Shown piece after piece: positions 1-6,866 of a DNA stretch of 64,000 nt. Below the pieces are notes generated by a model. It saw nothing but the letters and a program-made list of their open reading frames with translations. It was not told the origin of the DNA and searched no databases. Source of the stretch: Cytobacillus solani (lineage in GTDB: Bacteria > Bacillota > Bacilli > Bacillales > Cytobacillaceae); NCBI RefSeq assembly GCF_001420595.1, contig NZ_LJIX01000006.1, positions 1 through 64,000 of the forward strand, read 5' to 3'. How positions within the stretch are numbered: the first letter of the stretch is position 1; every line of letters starts with the position of its first letter. Made by a program: the position numbers and the translations under genes.

Positions 1-68
<68 letters not shown>

Positions 69-81
69 TGTTTCCTAAAAA

Positions 82-150
82 GATCCATTAGCTCAGTCGG
101 TAGAGGATTGCGGAGACTTGCAGGTCGAAGCATTCATCCTTGAATAGCAA
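82..150 (+). pseudogene. Partial tRNA-Lys copy
   Basis: Positions 82-105 repeat the first 24 bases of the intact tRNA-Lys at 237-260 with a single mismatch, at 84. After that the anticodon stem is not recognisable. A stretch near 122-140 vaguely recalls a T arm. About 130 bp of unrelated sequence separates it from the intact gene. It cannot fold as a tRNA. Confidence 0.7.
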
Positions 151-236
151 GTTGTAGCAATCTGTGACAAATCACGCAGGGATTTGGAACACAATTAGGA
201 CTGATATCAAAGATTAGGAAATAAAATTTCGTTTTG

Positions 237-312
237 GAGCCATTAGCTCAGTCGGTAGAGCATCTGACTTTTAATCAGAGGGTCGAAGGTTCGAGTCCTT
301 CATGGCTCACCA
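237..312 (+). tRNA. tRNA-Lys (TTT)
   Basis: Complete cloverleaf with acceptor GAGCCAT/ATGGCTC, anticodon TTT and an encoded CCA at 310-312. It directly follows the partial copy of its own 5' end. Confidence 0.97.
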
Positions 313-322
313 TTTAAATAAT

Positions 323-404
323 GCGGGTGTGGCGGAACTGGCAGACGCACTAGACTTAGGATCTAGCGCCGCAAGGCGTGGGGGTTCGACTCCCTTCACC
401 CGCA
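323..404 (+). tRNA. tRNA-Leu (TAG)
   Basis: Class II tRNA with a long variable arm. The anticodon stem CTAGA/TCTAG encloses TAG, so it decodes CUA. The acceptor is GCGGGTG/CACCCGC with discriminator A. The next bases are TCA, so CCA is not encoded. Confidence 0.96.
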
Positions 405-415
405 TCATTTTATTT

Positions 416-490
416 GCGGAAGTAGTTCAGTGGTAGAACACCACCTTGCCAAGGTGGGGGTCGCGGGTTCGAATCCCGTCTTCCGCTCCA
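416..490 (+). tRNA. tRNA-Gly (GCC)
   Basis: Anticodon stem CCACC/GGTGG encloses GCC. Acceptor GCGGAAG/CTTCCGC, discriminator T, CCA encoded. Confidence 0.97.
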
Positions 491-497
491 ATTATTT

Positions 498-586
498 GCC
501 GGGGTGGCGGAACTGGCAGACGCACAGGACTTAAAATCCTGCGGTAGGTGACTACCGTACCGGTTCGATTCCGGTCCTCGGCACCA
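498..586 (+). tRNA. tRNA-Leu (TAA)
   Basis: Class II tRNA. Anticodon stem CAGGA/TCCTG encloses TAA, so it decodes UUA. Acceptor GCCGGGG/CCTCGGC with one G-T pair, CCA encoded. Confidence 0.97.
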
Positions 587-598
587 CTTTAAAAAATA

Positions 599-675
<77 letters not shown>

Positions 676-681
676 TAAAAA

Positions 682-758
682 CGGGAAGTAGCTCAGCTTG
701 GTAGAGCACTTGGTTTGGGACCAAGGGGTCGCAGGTTCGAATCCTGTCTTCCCGACCA
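682..758 (+). tRNA. tRNA-Pro (TGG)
   Basis: Anticodon stem CTTGG/CCAAG encloses TGG. Acceptor CGGGAAG/CTTCCCG, discriminator A, CCA encoded. Confidence 0.97.
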
Positions 759-770
759 TTCATATTTTAT

Positions 771-843
771 GGGGCCTTAGCTCAGCTGGGAGAGCGCCTG
801 CCTTGCACGCAGGAGGTCAGCGGTTCGATCCCGCTAGGCACTT
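771..843 (+). pseudogene. tRNA-Ala (TGC) with damaged 3' acceptor strand
   Basis: The D, anticodon (CCTGC/GCAGG around TGC) and T arms (AGCGG/CCGCT) are intact. The 5' acceptor strand GGGGCCT should face AGGCTCC, but the sequence at 836-842 reads AGGCACT. Base 70 is therefore A instead of T, which removes the G3:U70 pair that alanyl-tRNA synthetase recognises. Base 72 is T, and neither discriminator A nor CCA follows. The body looks recently functional, so damage at the 3' end (or a sequencing or assembly fault) is likely. Confidence 0.75.
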
Positions 844-888
844 ACTTCAAATAGGCAGTTCTATTTTAGCTGCTTTGTTTATTTTTTC

Positions 889-981
889 GGAGGAATACCC
901 AAGTCCGGCTGAAGGGATCGGTCTTGAAAACCGACAGGCGGGTCAAACCGCGCAGGGGTTCGAATCCCCTTTCCTCCTCCA
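889..981 (+). tRNA. tRNA-Ser (TGA)
   Basis: Class II tRNA. Anticodon stem TCGGT/ACCGA encloses TGA. Acceptor GGAGGAA/TTCCTCC, CCA encoded. Confidence 0.97.
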
Positions 982-991
982 TTTAATTTAA

Positions 992-1014
992 TATTACTAT
1001 CGCGGGGTGGAGCA
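992..1014 (+). pseudogene. Partial tRNA-fMet 5' copy
   Basis: This 23-bp stretch is identical to 1137-1159, which covers the leader and first 14 bases of the intact initiator tRNA gene. The rest of the tRNA is missing. About 120 bp of unrelated sequence follows before the intact gene, the same arrangement as at the tRNA-Lys. Confidence 0.75.
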
Positions 1015-1145
1015 CGATCGAAAACGCTTCGAAGGAATTACTTCAGCGCACCGATTGAGCTGCTGCTTGAATAATCTTCCCGAAATCGGGGCGGTTATTT
1101 TAACTGTAAGATAATAGCATAATTAAAAATTTATAGTATTACTAT

Positions 1146-1219
<74 letters not shown>

Positions 1220-1222
1220 TAT

Positions 1223-1299
1223 GGTCCGGTAGTTCAGTTGGTTAGAATGCCTGCCTGTCACGCAGGAGGTCGCGGGTTCGAGTCCCGTCCGGACCGCCA
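1223..1299 (+). tRNA. tRNA-Asp (GTC)
   Basis: Anticodon GTC. Acceptor GGTCCGG/CCGGACC, discriminator G, CCA encoded. A small hairpin (CAGTAG/CTACTG, 1309-1324) follows in the spacer. Confidence 0.97.
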
Positions 1300-1345
1300 T
1301 ATTTTTTCCAGTAGGGACCTACTGTTAATATATAGTTTATTGTGT

Positions 1346-1421
1346 GGCTCAGTAGCTCAGTCGGTAGAGCAAAGGACTGAAAATCCTTGTGTCGGCGGTT
1401 CGATTCCGTCCTGAGCCACCA
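1346..1421 (+). tRNA. tRNA-Phe (GAA)
   Basis: Anticodon stem AAGGA/TCCTT encloses GAA. Acceptor GGCTCAG/CTGAGCC, CCA encoded. Confidence 0.97.
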
Positions 1422-1455
1422 TTTTTTTTATCCTTTTTTAACCTTCATTCAATAT

Positions 1456-1539
1456 GGAGGGGTAGCGAAGTGGCTAAACGCGGCGGACTGTAAATCCGCT
1501 CCTTCGGGTTCGGCAGTTCGAATCTGCCCCCCTCCACCA
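1456..1539 (+). tRNA. tRNA-Tyr (GTA)
   Basis: Class II tRNA with anticodon GTA. Acceptor GGAGGGG/CCCCTCC, CCA encoded. Confidence 0.97.
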
Positions 1540-1555
1540 TTTTCATTCTAAATAT

Positions 1556-1632
1556 GGCGGTTGTGGCGAAGTGGTTAACGCATCGGATTGTGGTTCCGAC
1601 ATTCGTGGGTTCGATTCCCATCAGCCGCCCCA
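1556..1632 (+). tRNA. tRNA-His (GTG)
   Basis: Anticodon GTG. An encoded extra 5' G (G-1 at 1556) faces C73, the histidine identity pair. CCA is encoded. The 72-bp spacer after it holds no recognisable gene. Confidence 0.96.
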
Positions 1633-1704
1633 TTTGTGTAATTTATGTAGAATTGGTTAGATCATGTAGTTTTTTCAATGATGTAATTGATGATGAAATT
1701 TCAA

Positions 1705-1779
1705 TGGGCTATAGCCAAGCGGTAAGGCATCGCACTTTGACTGCGACATGCGTTGGTTCGAATCCAGCTAGCCCAGCCA
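1705..1779 (+). tRNA. tRNA-Gln (TTG)
   Basis: Anticodon stem TCGCA/TGCGA encloses TTG. Acceptor TGGGCTA/TAGCCCA, CCA encoded. Confidence 0.97.
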
Positions 1780-1790
1780 TTATTTTTTAA

Positions 1791-1864
<74 letters not shown>

Positions 1865-1874
1865 ATTTTAATAT

Positions 1875-1948
1875 GCGGGTGTAGTTTAGTGGTAAAACCA
1901 CAGCCTTCCAAGCTGTTGTCGAGGGTTCGATTCCCTTCACCCGCTCCA
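1875..1948 (+). tRNA. tRNA-Gly (TCC)
   Basis: Anticodon stem ACAGC/GCTGT encloses TCC. Acceptor GCGGGTG/CACCCGC, CCA encoded. Confidence 0.97.
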
Positions 1949-1964
1949 TTATTTATAATATAAT

Positions 1965-2041
<77 letters not shown>

Positions 2042-2056
2042 TAAATGATTTATTAT

Positions 2057-2131
2057 TCCGCAGTAGCTCAGTGGTAGAGCTATCGGCTGTTAACCGATCG
2101 GTCGTAGGTTCGAGTCCTACCTGCGGAGCCA
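2057..2131 (+). tRNA. tRNA-Asn (GTT)
   Basis: Anticodon GTT. Acceptor TCCGCAG/CTGCGGA, discriminator G, CCA encoded. Confidence 0.97.
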
Positions 2132-2142
2132 TTTTTATAATT

Positions 2143-2233
2143 GGGGAAGTACTCAAGAGGCTGAAGAGGCGCCCCTGCTAAGGGTGTAGGTCGGGTAACC
2201 GGCGCGAGGGTTCAAATCCCTCCTTCTCCGCCA
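2143..2233 (+). tRNA. tRNA-Ser (GCT)
   Basis: Class II tRNA with anticodon GCT. Acceptor GGGGAAG/CTTCTCC has one G-T pair at position 3. CCA encoded. Confidence 0.95.
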
Positions 2234-2245
2234 TACATATATCAT

Positions 2246-2319
2246 GCGCCTTTAGCTCAGCTGGATAGAGCATACGCCTTCTAAGCGTACGGTCAGAGGT
2301 TCGAATCCTCTAAGGCGCG
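2246..2319 (+). tRNA. tRNA-Arg (TCT)
   Basis: Anticodon stem TACGC/GCGTA encloses TCT, so it decodes AGA. Acceptor GCGCCTT/AAGGCGC, discriminator G, no encoded CCA. It is the last tRNA before the array terminator. Confidence 0.96.
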
Positions 2320-2344
2320 TAAAAAAGTAATTCAAATAATAAGT

Positions 2345-2393
2345 AAAAGGATAGCTGACCATAGTGCATTAGTATGGTTAGCTATCCTTTTTT
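2345..2393 (+). terminator. Terminator of the tRNA array
   Basis: Two 18-base arms (2345-2362 and 2374-2391) pair almost perfectly and end in a run of T. This is a strong intrinsic terminator directly after the last tRNA. Confidence 0.9.
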
Positions 2394-2450
2394 GCTGCCT
2401 GTTAATTTGGTACAATATTTCAAAATAGATCATTGAGGTGTTAGCAATCA

Positions 2451-2600
2451 ATGTGCGGCCGATTCACTCTTACAGCAACATTCACTGAAATTATTCATTG
2501 ATTTGAGATCGATGCTGCAATCGAAGAAGAATTATATAACCCAAACTACAATGTGGCCCCGTCACAATCTGTTTTATAATTCTCATGGACTGATAACCAG
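2451..2600 (+). pseudogene. SRAP (YedK/HMCES) protein remnant
   Basis: From the ATG at 2451 the translation begins MCGRFTLTATFTEIIH and later reads NPNYNVAPSQ. These are the hallmark N-terminus, with its catalytic Cys2, and the NVAPSQ motif of SRAP proteins, which crosslink to abasic sites in single-stranded DNA. A stop follows codon 16, another follows SQSVL, and the rest of the roughly 220-residue domain is gone. A GAGGTG ribosome binding site and a TACAAT -10-like box still precede it. It abuts the GNAT relic tail to tail. Confidence 0.75.
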
Positions 2601-2838
2601 GCATTACACAAACTCCACATATAATGGCAGTAATAACACCATCAGAAATAACTTATCCTATCCTAACTAACTGTTTTTCATCAAAAGCGTACACTGCAAA
2701 CCAGCTTTGTTTACACATTTTCTCTAAATCATTGAAAGTTAATTTTAGAGAATTCCAACCTAATGATTCATATATTTTCAACAATCCCTAAAAATTATCA
2801 GGGGGCTGAATCGTATAAACAATCTTATCCATATACAT
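2578..2838 (-). pseudogene. GNAT acetyltransferase remnant
   Basis: Reading the minus strand from the ATG at 2838, one frame gives MYMDKIVYTIQPPDNF, a TAG stop, LLKIYESLGWNSLKLT, then KQSWFAVYAFDEKQLV, a TAA stop, and VISDGVITAIICGV up to the start of the acetyl-CoA binding region. This order is typical of small Bacillus GNAT acetyltransferases. Two in-frame stops and the loss of the C-terminal half make it a pseudogene. An AGGGATG-type ribosome binding site lies just before the ATG. Confidence 0.7.
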
Positions 2839-2928
2839 CCCTCCGTGTTTCTTTTTTTTCACACAACTACTTTTTATAAGGAAATATATTTATTACTCCC
2901 AGAAAGTCTTTTAATATTATTCCAGGCT

Positions 2929-3153
2929 TCAATCGCCTCGTCAGGACTTTTCCGGCTTAGGCTGGAGGATGAAAAAGGAGAATTCTGGAATAGGAATACA
3001 GTTCGGGATACATGGATAAGTGAGAATGAGCGAATTATCTATTTGGAAAGCCATTACTTTGCAGACCCTAAAAAACTATACTTGCGCTTTGATTCGATCC
3101 GAGCCCCTGAACAGGATAAAAAGATTAAAATCAAATACACATCAGAAAATTAG
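2929..3153 (+). pseudogene. Anti-sigma-like (DUF5643-type) C-terminal remnant
   Basis: The frame reads LRLEDEKGEFWNRN, then ERIIYLESHYF and KKLYLRFDSI before the stop at 3153. This beta-rich pattern resembles the C-terminal domain of DUF4179/DUF5643 anti-sigma-like proteins of Bacillus. No start codon with a ribosome binding site and no N-terminal domain is present. The first third of the open frame does not look coding: on the other strand at 2884-2950 a peptide SPDEAIEAWNNIKRLSGS appears instead, perhaps another gene tail. Confidence 0.4.
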
Positions 3154-3158
3154 GGGTT

Positions 3159-3196
3159 GAAAAGGGACAAGGTGAAAAGTCACCATGTCCCTTTTC
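3159..3196. terminator. Long hairpin, terminator-like
   Basis: GAAAAGGGACA (3159-3169) pairs with TGTCCCTTTTC (3186-3196), with an inner GGTGA/TCACC stem. It follows the anti-sigma relic. Hairpins of this GGGACA/TGTCCC kind also occur as scattered repeats in Bacillaceae, so its role is uncertain. Confidence 0.5.
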
Positions 3197-3249
3197 ACAT
3201 ATCTAGGCCATAAAAAGAAGGATGATTTGAAATATAGTAGAAATAGTAA

Positions 3250-3372
3250 GTAACCCCTTTATTAAAAAAAGCAGGAGTATACGATGAAAAACTAAAAAAA
3301 TGGGCTGGAAAGGCAATAGAAAAACAAGTAGCAAACCCTGGAATTGTACAAACGTACTTATTCTGTACTTAA
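3250..3372 (+). pseudogene. Unidentified gene tail
   Basis: A 40-codon open stretch reads VTPLLKKAGVYDEKLKKWAG and then KAIEKQVANPGIVQTYLFCT before a TAA that overlaps the ribosome binding site of the next gene. The composition looks protein-coding, but there is no usable start and I do not recognise the family. It is most likely the end of a deleted gene. Confidence 0.3.
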
Positions 3373-3387
3373 AGGAGGATCTAACGA

Positions 3388-4170
3388 TTGCATTATAAAG
3401 AATACGGAGATAAAAAAGCCGCATTAATGCTTTTTTTGCATGGCGGAGGAGTGACCGGCTGGATGTGGGATAAGCAGGTTCAATTCTTCATGCATTATCA
3501 TTGCATTGTCCCAGATTTGCCTGAGCAAGGGAAGAGCGATGATGGAACGTACTTTTCGATAAAAAACTCTGCTGAAAAACTAATTGAATTAGTTCAAGAA
3601 AAAGCAGATGGAAAGCAAGTGATTGTAATTGGATTTTCATTAGGCGCTCAGGTAACCATTCAAATGTTAAGCATGAAACCAGAATTAATCGATTATGCAA
3701 TGATCAATAGTGCGCTAGTAAGGCCTATGCTTTGGGTGAAAAAGTGGATCAGCCCCTCTATTAAACTTACATTTCCCCTTATCAAAAATCAGTCATTTTC
3801 AAGAATTCAGGCAAGAACACTTTATATTGGGAAGGATAATTTTGAAATCTATTATAAAGAAACCTGTCAAATGAAATCTGATACTTTGATTCGAATACTA
3901 GAGGAAAATATGTCATTTGAGATACCCGATCATTTCCATGAAGCAAGGGCGCAGATATTGGTTACTGTAGGTGAAAAAGAGAAAGCCGTAATGAAGAAGT
4001 CAGCAATCGATATTGTGCAGAGGAATCCAAATTGTATAGGCATGATTATCCCAAATATAGGACATGGACTGTCTCTCGCAAATCCGGCCTTTTTCAATCA
4101 AATCATTAAAGACTGGATTGCTGAAGGGAGGATTCCAAAGGAAGGAAAGCTTATTAATCGGAGTCATTAA
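3388..4170 (+). CDS. Alpha/beta hydrolase
   Basis: A 260-residue alpha/beta-fold hydrolase with no signal peptide, so cytosolic. The oxyanion loop HGGG lies near residue 18, the nucleophile elbow GFSLG near residue 100, an acidic residue in VTVGEKEK fits the third strand-end position, and GHGLS near residue 230 carries the catalytic His. The substrate cannot be read from sequence. A TTG start is chosen because AAAGGAGGAT lies 7 bases upstream and the next in-frame ATG would cut into the core. It is monocistronic and converges on the kinase gene through a shared terminator. Confidence 0.85.
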   Translation: MHYKEYGDKKAALMLFLHGGGVTGWMWDKQVQFFMHYHCIVPDLPEQGKSDDGTYFSIKNSAEKLIELVQEKADGKQVIVIGFSLGAQVTIQMLSMKPELIDYAMINSALVRPMLWVKKWISPSIKLTFPLIKNQSFSRIQARTLYIGKDNFEIYYKETCQMKSDTLIRILEENMSFEIPDHFHEARAQILVTVGEKEKAVMKKSAIDIVQRNPNCIGMIIPNIGHGLSLANPAFFNQIIKDWIAEGRIPKEGKLINRSH

Positions 4171-4173
4171 AAA

Positions 4174-4215
4174 GGACCATCTTACCCGATCCCTTAAATA
4201 GGTCGGCGATGGTCC
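4174..4215. terminator. Bidirectional terminator
   Basis: GGACCATC (4174-4181) and GATGGTCC (4208-4215) form the stem between two convergent genes. The minus-strand gene ends inside the loop. An A-run before it and AAAAG after it give T-runs in both directions. Confidence 0.65.
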
Positions 4216-5099
4216 CAAAAGTATTGTATCGAATGAAAAAAAGCTTCATCATAATTCCCATGGTCTTCAATAGACCAACATGTGGCTAAAACGGAATGGG
4301 CAAATCCCCATGAATAAATTCTATGAGTATCGAGATCTAATTCCTCTGCTAAAAGGGCTATACGCTTGTCAATCAAAGCTGACAAATTTTCTGCAGGCAG
4401 CCGATTCAATAAAAATTGAATGACATCATATTCTCTATCACCAATTAATCCTTTAGGGTCAATGGCTGCCCATGAATCGCTGCCAGCATTCAATATATTG
4501 TAATGATGAAGATCGCCATGAAGCAAGTATGGCTTTTCTATTGATCTATTCAATGCTGTAAATGTTTTAGCTGCTTCCTGAAGCGTCTCTTTTGTAATGG
4601 GACCAATTCCTTCAGGGTTTTCTATCAATATGTTTAATAAAGCTTTTTCCCTATCTTCACTAGTAGGAATTTGCAGAGTATCCGATGCTGGAACCCACAA
4701 TGCTTTCATGACTCTTGAAGCAATACGTGTCGCTGCTTCATCATCTTCTATGGATGCTAACATTTTTCCTGGAGTTAGTCGTTCAAGAATGAGAATTCCT
4801 TTTTTGAGATCCACATCAATGATCCCCACCATTCCACGACCGTTAAATTGCTGTATCGTGTAAACCTCTGCATTGAATTCCTCACCAGGAATGACAAGCT
4901 TAACAACGACTTCTTTCCCATCCTTTTGCACAGCAGGCGCAACGAAATTATAAGACAAAGGGAATGGAGGCATGATCTGGATGTCCCAGCGCTCCTCACA
5001 TTCCTCAATGAGCTTATTAAAACGCTTCAGCCATTGTTCACCGTTCTCTTTGTGGACAGACTTGATTGTTTGTACAAATTTGTTCGGTAATTGCCTCAT
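4194..5099 (-). CDS. APH(6)/hydroxyurea-type small-molecule kinase
   Basis: This 301-residue protein matches the aminoglycoside/hydroxyurea phosphotransferase family (PF04655), which includes streptomycin 6-kinases. The catalytic loop HGDLHHYNIL lies near residue 195 and the metal-binding motif AIDPKGLIGDREYD near residue 213. The N-terminal half has the expected nucleotide-binding lobe (EVVVKLVIP). Whether it acts on streptomycin or on a metabolite cannot be told; chromosomal Bacillus members often have unknown substrates. An AAGGAGA-type site precedes the ATG, which lies 25 bases past the lrgB stop, so it could be cotranscribed with lrgAB. Confidence 0.8.
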   Translation of the reverse strand: MRQLPNKFVQTIKSVHKENGEQWLKRFNKLIEECEERWDIQIMPPFPLSYNFVAPAVQKDGKEVVVKLVIPGEEFNAEVYTIQQFNGRGMVGIIDVDLKKGILILERLTPGKMLASIEDDEAATRIASRVMKALWVPASDTLQIPTSEDREKALLNILIENPEGIGPITKETLQEAAKTFTALNRSIEKPYLLHGDLHHYNILNAGSDSWAAIDPKGLIGDREYDVIQFLLNRLPAENLSALIDKRIALLAEELDLDTHRIYSWGFAHSVLATCWSIEDHGNYDEAFFHSIQYFWDHRRPI

Positions 5100-5123
5100 T
5101 TAATGTCTCCTTTTTCAGAGATT

Positions 5124-5816
5124 CTAAATATGAAAAGCCCATGCAACAATGGGTCCAAATATGGACCCAAGAACAGCACATAATGTCATAGAAACAGAGC
5201 TGATGGACGCTGTCAGTTCGCCATATTCAAATGCCTTCGAGGTGCCGAGCGCATGTGATGCACTTCCAAAGGCAATCCCTCTGCCAATAGAGCTATTAAT
5301 GCGGCTCCATTTTAAAAATAATGGCCCTAGAATAACACCAGAAAAACCGGCAATCATGACAAATACCATTGTCATAGAAGGCTCAACACCCAAATCTGTA
5401 GCAATCTGAATGGCTACAGGTGTAGTAATTGACTTTGGAATTATGGATAGAATTAAGTCACGATTTATTCCAAAAACCTTTGCAATTAAGACTCCGCTGA
5501 TCATACCGGAAAACAATCCAATTAGAACACCAACGATAATTGGATAGATGTAGCTTATTAATATGTGGCGGTTTTTATAAAGTGGATAGGCCAATGCAAC
5601 AACTGCTGGTCCTAATAAAGAATTAATCCACTTACCGCCAATCATATACTCATCATACGAAATATTAGTAAGTAATAGAAGCAGAATGATGAGCGTTGTT
5701 GCAGTAAGGACGGGAATTAAAATCGGATAGGGAAGCCTTGCATAGATTTTCGCCATTGCTAAGTAAACAACAACAGTTCCAAGAATTATAATGATTGCGA
5801 TAAGTGACTGCTGCAT
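5124..5816 (-). CDS. lrgB: LrgB/CidB-type membrane protein
   Basis: A 230-residue polytopic membrane protein of the LrgB/CidB/YohK family (PF04172), with about seven hydrophobic segments and the family motif SITTPVAIQIATDLG. In Staphylococcus and Bacillus the LrgAB and CidAB pairs modulate murein hydrolase activity and export of pyruvate or related overflow metabolites. The start overlaps the end of the holin-like gene by 31 bases, so the two are translationally coupled. AAAGGA sits about 10 bases before the ATG. Confidence 0.9.
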   Translation of the reverse strand: MQQSLIAIIIILGTVVVYLAMAKIYARLPYPILIPVLTATTLIILLLLLTNISYDEYMIGGKWINSLLGPAVVALAYPLYKNRHILISYIYPIIVGVLIGLFSGMISGVLIAKVFGINRDLILSIIPKSITTPVAIQIATDLGVEPSMTMVFVMIAGFSGVILGPLFLKWSRINSSIGRGIAFGSASHALGTSKAFEYGELTASISSVSMTLCAVLGSIFGPIVAWAFHI

Positions 5817-6190
5817 TTTTTATTATCCTTTCGTTTTAGTGTCTTCTTTTCTAAAAATTGGCTGGCTGTTCCTGACACCAGCATGGTCACAATAGTGCTA
5901 ACAATGCCGATCAAACATAAGATCGCTCCGCTGATAGAGAATAGTGACGGGTAATTCATAATTCCGATCATGGCAGGAATAAATAATAATGGCAGATAGG
6001 CTAATAAAAAGTTTGCTCCATTCTCTATGATCTTCAATGGAATAATTTTAAGTGATAAACAAATAAGTAATAGAATTAGACCAATAATACTTCCTGGAAT
6101 AGGGATAGGGAAAATATGATGAAAAACATTTCCAATCCATGTGAAAGCATATAAGATTGCAATTTGGTAGATAATTTGTAGTCCCTTCAT
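5786..6190 (-). CDS. lrgA: LrgA/CidA holin-like protein
   Basis: A small holin-like membrane protein (PF03788) with four hydrophobic segments, the partner of LrgB. I place the start at the ATG at 6190, giving MKGLQIIYQ and 134 residues, which fits the usual family N-terminus. An earlier in-frame ATG at 6235 has no ribosome binding site of its own and would add MKKEAAVLYLKNSSI. The good site AAAAAGGAGG (6232-6223) lies 32 bases before the 6190 ATG. A perfect 10-bp hairpin (6220-6197) in between would shorten this to about 8 bases. The MarR-type regulator is divergent. Confidence 0.85.
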   Translation of the reverse strand: MKGLQIIYQIAILYAFTWIGNVFHHIFPIPIPGSIIGLILLLICLSLKIIPLKIIENGANFLLAYLPLLFIPAMIGIMNYPSLFSISGAILCLIGIVSTIVTMLVSGTASQFLEKKTLKRKDNKKCSSHLSQSL

Positions 6191-6196
6191 AATACT

Positions 6197-6232
6197 GCTG
6201 TTCTTTAAATAAAGAACAGCTGCCTCCTTTTT
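6197..6232 (-). promoter_or_regulatory. Hairpin between Shine-Dalgarno and start of lrgA
   Basis: On the minus strand AAAAAGGAGG (6232-6223) is followed by GCTGTTCTTT, loop ATTT and AAAGAACAGC (6220-6197), then six bases and the ATG at 6190. Folding the 24-base hairpin leaves 8 unpaired bases between Shine-Dalgarno and ATG, a normal spacing. This resembles the folded initiation region of phage T4 gene 38. Confidence 0.6.
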
Positions 6233-6272
6233 CATGTGAAATCGTGATGATGATAATTAAGACCTTTACTTT

Positions 6273-6318
6273 ACAAACATATACTTGTAAGATACAAGTA
6301 TATGTTTGTATTATACAA
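6273..6318. promoter_or_regulatory. Operator palindrome between lrgA and marR
   Basis: Two perfect 17-base arms (6273-6289 and 6293-6309) surround AGA, with the core ACTTGTA-AGA-TACAAGT. A second overlapping site TTGTA-TTA-TACAA lies at 6306-6318. Position between divergent genes and symmetry fit binding of a MarR-family dimer. Confidence 0.7.
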
Positions 6319-6379
6319 GTAAATGCCGATTTGTCAATCATCAATTAAATTGTATAAAATATAAGCGGAGGGGAATCCA

Positions 6380-6817
6380 TTGCAAAAAGAAAACCAAAAA
6401 GCAGTTGAACGTATAGAATATGAACTTACTACATTAATCCGACGAGCTGTTTATTTAGATATTTCCGATAAAAAAATTGGGCATTTAGAGAGATCTGTCT
6501 ATTTATTATTAAGGCATCTAGATGAATTTGGTCCATCTCGATTAAAAGCTTTGGCTGAAACCTTTAATTTAGATATATCAACTCTTTCTAGACAAGCATC
6601 TGCTATTGAAGCAAAAGGATATATTTCGCGTTTTTCAGATCCAACGGATGGAAGGGTGAGTTTATTTAGACTTACGGATATAGGCAGGGAAAAATTAATA
6701 ATAGACAAAAAAATGAGAATTGAGCGCTATCATGCAATGTTAGACAACTGGTCAAATAAAGAGAAAGAGATATTTGGTGAACTTCTTGAGCGTATGAATG
6801 AAGCATTGATTGATTAG
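6380..6817 (+). CDS. MarR-family regulator
   Basis: A 145-residue winged-helix MarR protein. The DNA-binding part (LKALAETFNLDISTLSRQAS, wing near DPTDGR) is in the middle, with dimer helices at both ends. The DPTDGR wing motif is typical. The start is TTG at 6380, 7 bases after GCGGAGGGG. It is divergent from lrgAB across a large palindrome, so it most likely represses itself and lrgAB. That would differ from the LytSR or CidR control known for other lrg/cid operons. The ligand is unknown; the protein has no cysteine, which argues against OhrR-like peroxide sensing. Confidence 0.85.
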   Translation: MQKENQKAVERIEYELTTLIRRAVYLDISDKKIGHLERSVYLLLRHLDEFGPSRLKALAETFNLDISTLSRQASAIEAKGYISRFSDPTDGRVSLFRLTDIGREKLIIDKKMRIERYHAMLDNWSNKEKEIFGELLERMNEALID

Positions 6818-6827
6818 ATTCATTAGA

Positions 6828-6855
6828 AAGCTGCCAATTACGGCAGCTTGTTTAT
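6828..6855. terminator. Terminator
   Basis: AAGCTGCC (6828-6835) pairs with GGCAGCTT (6842-6849), followed by GTTT. It lies between the convergent marR and MFS genes. Confidence 0.6.
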
Positions 6856-6866
6856 AGAGCTTCTTA

